A DNA stretch of 64,000 nucleotides, taken from contig CAIIXF020000005.1 in the NCBI GenBank assembly GCA_903813345.2, positions 39,559,375-39,623,374 on the forward strand, written 5' to 3'. This document shows, one piece after another, positions 60,112 to 64,000 of this stretch. Numbering within the stretch: the stretch's first letter is position 1; the number at the start of each line of letters is the position of its first letter. The notes under the pieces were generated by a model. It was not told where the DNA came from. It worked only from the letters and a program-made list of their open reading frames with translations, and did not search any database. A program made the position numbers and the translations under genes. The stretch comes from Owenia fusiformis (taxonomy: Eukaryota > Annelida > Polychaeta > Sabellida > Oweniidae).

Positions 60112-62197
60112 AAATGTCACCACCTAGTTGCTCACAATATTATGAGTTCAAACTTAATATAAGTCAGATTTGAATTTCTGAGAACTTGTAAAGTCAAATT
60201 TGAACTTCTGAAAAGATGTAGATGATTTTGAAAAAAAAATTTGGTCAATTGAAGCAAGTTGAAAACAGACCTTTTTGACCTTTTTTGACCTTGAGAAGGT
60301 CATTAAAGGTCAAATGTCAAATCTAAAGTCAGATTTGAATTTCTGAGAACATGTAGATGATTTTGAAAAAAAATTAGTCAATTTGAAGCAAGTTGAAAAA
60401 ATACCTTTTTGACCTTTTTTGACCTTGAGAAGGTCAAATGTCAAATCTAAAGTCAAATCTAAAGTCATATTTGAATTTCTGAGAACATGTAGAATGTAGA
60501 TGATTTTGAAAAAAATCTAGTCAATTTGAAGCAAGATGAAAAAATACCTTTTTGACCTTTTTTGACCTTGAGAAGGTCATTAAAGGTCAAATGTCAAATC
60601 TAAAGTCAGATTTGAATTTCTGAGAACATGTAGATGATTTTGAAAAAAAATTAGTCAATTTGAAGCAAGTTGAAAAAATACCTTTTTGACCTTTTTTGAC
60701 CTTGAGAAGGTCAAATGTCAAATCTAAAGTCAAATCTAAAGTCATATTTGAATTTCTGAGAACATGTAGAATGTAGATGATTTTGAAAAAAATCTAGTCA
60801 ATTTGAAGCAAGATGAAAAAATACCTTTTTGACCTTTTTTGACATTGAGAAGGTCATTGAAGGTCAAATGTCAAATCTAAAGTCAGATTTGAATTTCTGA
60901 GAACATGTAGATGATTTTGAAAAAATTTTTTAGTCAATTTGAAGCAAGTTGAAAACAGACCTTTTTTGACCTTGAGAAGGTCAAATGTCAAATCTAAAGT
61001 CAGATTTGAATTTCTGAGAACATGTAGATGATTTTGAAAAAAATTTTTAGTCAATTTGAAGCAAGTTGAAAAAAGACCTTTTTGACCTTTTTTGACTTTG
61101 AGAAGGTCATTGAAGGTCAAATGTCAAATCTTAAGTCAAATCTAAAGTCAGATTTGAATTTCTGAGAACACGAAGATGATTTTGAAAAATTTTTTAGTCA
61201 ATTTGAAGCAAGTTGAAAACAGACCTTTTTGACCTTGAGAAGGTCATTGAAGGTCAAATGTCAAATCTTAAGTCAGATTTGAATTTCTGAGAACACGTAG
61301 ATGATTTTGAAAAAAAAATTTAGTCAATTTGAAGCAAGTTGAAAACAGACCTTTTTTGACCTTGAGAAGGTCATTGAAGGTCAAATGTCAAATCTAAAGT
61401 CAGATTTGAATTTCTGAGAACATGTAGATGATTTTGAAAAAAAAATTTAGTCAATTTGAAGCAAGTTGAAAAAAGACCTTTTTGACCTTTTTTTACTTTG
61501 AGAAGGTCATTGAAGGTCAAATGTCAAATCTTAAGTCAAATCTAAAGTCAGATTTGAATTTCTGAGAACACGTAGATGATTTTGAAAATTTTTTTTAGTC
61601 AATTTGAAGCAAGTTGAAAACAGACCTTTTTGACCTTTTTTGACCTTGAGAAGGTCAAATGTCAAATCTTAAGTCAAATCTTAAGTCAGATTTGAATTTC
61701 TGAGAACACGTAGATGATTTTGAAAAAAAAATTTAGTCAATTTGAAGCAAGTTGAAAACAGACCTTTTTGACCTTTTTTGACCTTGAGAAGGTCATTGAA
61801 GGTCAAATGTCAAATCTAAAGTCAGATTTGAAGGTCAAATGTCAAATCTAAAGTCAGATTTGAATTTCTGAGAACATGTAGATGATTTTGAAAAAAAATT
61901 TAGTCAATGTGAAGCAAGTTGAAAAAAGACCTTTTTGACCTTGAGAAGGTCATTGAAGGTCAAATGTCAAATCTAAAGTCAGATTTGAACTTCTGAGAAC
62001 ATGTAGATGATTTAGAAAAAAATTGAAGTCAGTCTAAACAGTATTTGTTAAGTTATAGGAAGTTGTAAGAAATTGTTACAGACGCCGGACGCCGGACGCC
62101 AACCGCCGGACGCCAACCACCAACCGCCGGACGCCAACCGCCGTCGCAAAAAAAACGGAGACCATAACAATATGTCACCACTTTTGGTGGTGACATA
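60112..62197. mobile_element. expanded inverted-repeat element with internal satellite (about 2.1 kb)
   Basis: The ends aaaatgtcaccacc and ggtggtgacataata match, inverted, those of the compact copy at 3692-3963. Between them about 14 head-to-tail units of 117-170 bp carry gatttgaatttctgagaaca, tagatgattttgaaaa, caatttgaagcaagttgaaa and gaccttgagaaggtcattga. At 60355-60776 the units form a higher-order dimer of about 278 bp. The right end has a GC-rich block of gacgccggacgcc repeats (62080-62150). It lies in a B-Raf intron upstream of the 59962 exon. Confidence 0.88.
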
Positions 62198-62489
62198 ATA
62201 AAAAAATGATCAGAAATTGTAATTTTTACATACAAAGTTTCTCGAAAACAAGCGATTTTGGTAGAAAAGCCTGAAGAAAATCATATGTAATTGCCTACTG
62301 CCATCATGATAAACCATGACATCTCAATTTGTCTCAATGTGAAATGCGATGGTATTATAAGTATCAGATTTGGTGATCAAAGTGAGTCCAGATTTTGGAT
62401 CTGCTTATATTTCATCTAATATGAACAGTGGTCATCAAACTTGTGGAGATTGTATCACCTGAGCACTAAATAGAATACAATACCTATAT

Positions 62490-62612
62490 TTAATGTTCGT
62501 ACATTAAGGGCAATGATTTCATGATAACCATTATACCTATATCAGATATGCCGATATCAAAGATATGTCTCATAATATCAGAGCATGTTCCTGGTGAAAC
62601 AAAAAGATGTGA
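62490..62612. repeat. local direct duplication, copy 1
   Basis: acattaagggcaatgatttc, atgataaccatta, gatatcaaagata and cagagcatgttcctggtgaa recur in the same order at 63672-63780. Confidence 0.7.
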
Positions 62613-63111
62613 TGAATATCAGAATGACCAAAAAATGTTTTTAAATTAGCGGTAATAGCAAAACTTTTGATAATAGTGATATATATTATTGCGATAAGCT
62701 ATATTAACAAAGGTTTCCGACAAAAAAGATTTTTACAAATTTTGACAAATTAGCAGAATTAGCAACACATTCATTAATCCCATTAAAATAACATGGGGTC
62801 TGAAAAATTAGCAAGTAAAAGTGACATTCCGCACCAAAGGCTTATTCTCATAATAGGCCCCCCTCACTAAATCTCATAATGTACACAGGCCCCTAGATAA
62901 TGAATACTTCTCATTAAATACCTGACAGTATCTAATATTCTCTAACAATGTGTGATATTGAGATTGTTGGCCTCTGTAGAGCCTCCACAATTACTTAATT
63001 GTTCCAGCTTAACTTATCTTTTAGCCCAAGAGCTCAGACAGATGAATGTGCAGATAAAAGATTGAAGAGATTGTAAGAAGTCATGAAAAGCTACATTAAC
63101 CTATTTCTCCA

Positions 63112-63396
63112 AGGAGGATTGGCTCCCACAATCGAAGTAGATATTTTCCAAAAAACGCTGAAATGTTGTTATTTTCTGAAATTGTAACAGATTATAAATT
63201 CAAAATAAAAAACAGTTCAAATCTCAATCATTTCTTGTGAGTTTTGGAATTTTTCGTTGGGAAATAAGACCAAAATTCACGATTCAAATGTTGAAGTAAA
63301 CAAAATGGCGGCTGTTTGGATTCAAATTTTGTATCACGACATGCCCATATATGGGACAGAATATCGATGTTGCACTCTGGGAGCCAATCCTCCTTG
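63112..63396. repeat. 20-bp inverted repeat with about 250-bp spacer
   Basis: aaggaggattggctccca at 63112-63129 is exactly inverted at 63379-63396 (tgggagccaatcctcctt). The spacer has no repeat structure that I can see. Confidence 0.7.
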
Positions 63397-63671
63397 CTAT
63401 GTCTCTGTATAATATTTGCTAATATAAGTGTCTGTGAGACAAAATATGGAGTTGTGGGGTACAGAACTAGATCCAGGATTGGGAGGTAGGAGTCCAGATT
63501 TGAAAAATCCAGAATATGACTCTCTCCCTTGTAATTATGGATTTCATTTGGTGACCTGGCAGTCATTTGAGATCGTTCACCTCAGCTTATATTCATCTAA
63601 TTAGGGGTCATATAACTTTCTACTATGGTATTATCAAATTGCTATGCCAATGCATATATGTCATGTTAGAA

Positions 63672-63780
63672 CATTAAATGCAATGATTTCATGATAACCA
63701 TAATAACAGATGTAGCTCCTTGTATCAGATAAGCTGATATCAAAGATACGACTCAGAGCATGTTTCTGGTGAAACAGAAA
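63672..63780. repeat. local direct duplication, copy 2
   Basis: Matches 62490-62612 with an extra atgtagctccttgtatc insertion near the middle. Confidence 0.7.
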
Positions 63781-63800
63781 AAAAATATATATAAAGATTA

Positions 63801-63934
63801 TACTATATAAGGTTCAGGATATTGGGATTATCCCGAGGCCAATATAATATATTTGCCCGAGGACTGCAGGTCCCGAGGGAAAATATATCATATTGGCCAA
63901 GAGATAATCCCAATATCCTGAACCTACTATAGGA
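63801..63934. repeat. fold-back element, CCCGAGGGAC-centred family, copy 3
   Basis: tactatataaggttcaggat, attgggattatcccgaggcc and aatataatat pair with atatcatattggcc, gagataatcccaatatcctg and aacctactata. The centre is gcccgaggactgcaggtccc followed by gaggg. The arms differ in sequence from copies 1 and 2, but the layout and centre are the same. Confidence 0.85.
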
Positions 63935-64000
63935 TAATATGTTTATCCCATACCAATCTTGGTCATCTGGTTCACACTGTTCAATCGTGGAAATATTTTA

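Noticed and set aside
60854-61120. A minus-strand frame with two repeated LTLDLTFDLLKVKKG-type blocks
   Set aside because: It is a shadow of the satellite within the 60112-62197 element.
63228-63566. A 112-codon minus-strand frame upstream of the B-Raf exons
   Set aside because: I tested it as a possible Ras-binding-domain exon, but none of the expected Raf residues are present. It also overlaps an inverted repeat.

Overview
This is an AT-rich animal nuclear genome window with spliced genes, large introns and many small DNA-transposon-like repeats. The abundant acatgtac-type words, the gacggacggac-bearing repeats and the intron-rich orthologues of conserved genes suggest a marine invertebrate, most likely a lophotrochozoan such as a mollusc. 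That taxonomic call is an inference and is not proven here. I built the gene models by hand from splice sites, codon phase and family resemblance.

Layout, left to right. (1) 2697-10704 (+): the 3' eleven coding exons of LEMD3/MAN1, an inner-nuclear-membrane protein. Its LEM domain lies off the left edge. (2) 10705-15649: non-coding convergent flank with a 29-bp minisatellite. (3) 15650-18073 (-): complete four-exon MRPS25, a mitoribosomal small-subunit protein. (4) 18074-18355: a 282-bp head-to-head promoter with an ETS-type site. (5) 18356-31669 (+): complete seven-exon ARMC10/ARMCX-like, membrane-anchored armadillo protein. (6) Nested antisense in its fourth intron, 27562-29529 (-): a three-exon alpha-1,3-fucosyltransferase of family GT10. 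(7) 31670-35928: convergent gap. (8) 35929-59962 (-): a B-Raf orthologue from the end of the Ras-binding region through the cysteine-rich domain and kinase domain to the stop. Its 5' exons are off the right edge. (9) Nested antisense in a kinase-domain intron of B-Raf, 37447-40045 (+): a four-exon, 248-residue coiled-coil protein of unknown function with a RHIM-like motif near the N terminus.

The most interesting observations are as follows. B-Raf carries two separate exons, each encoding an RSTSxP 14-3-3-type site and each ending in Leu-Glu at phase 0; they look like a duplicated, alternatively used regulatory exon pair. B-Raf also has a 114-nt phase-preserving cassette exon. The nested coiled-coil gene has a possible amyloid-signalling motif. 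A family of perfect or near-perfect fold-back elements shares one architecture while the arms differ between copies. One small inverted-repeat element is about 270 bp at 3.7 kb but has grown to about 2.1 kb at 60-62 kb by internal amplification of a unit full of AGGTCA half-sites.

Working together: MRPS25 and the ARMC protein are both plausibly mitochondrial and share a promoter region. The two nested genes are each antisense to their hosts. B-Raf and LEMD3 are unrelated signalling and nuclear-envelope genes that are merely neighbours.
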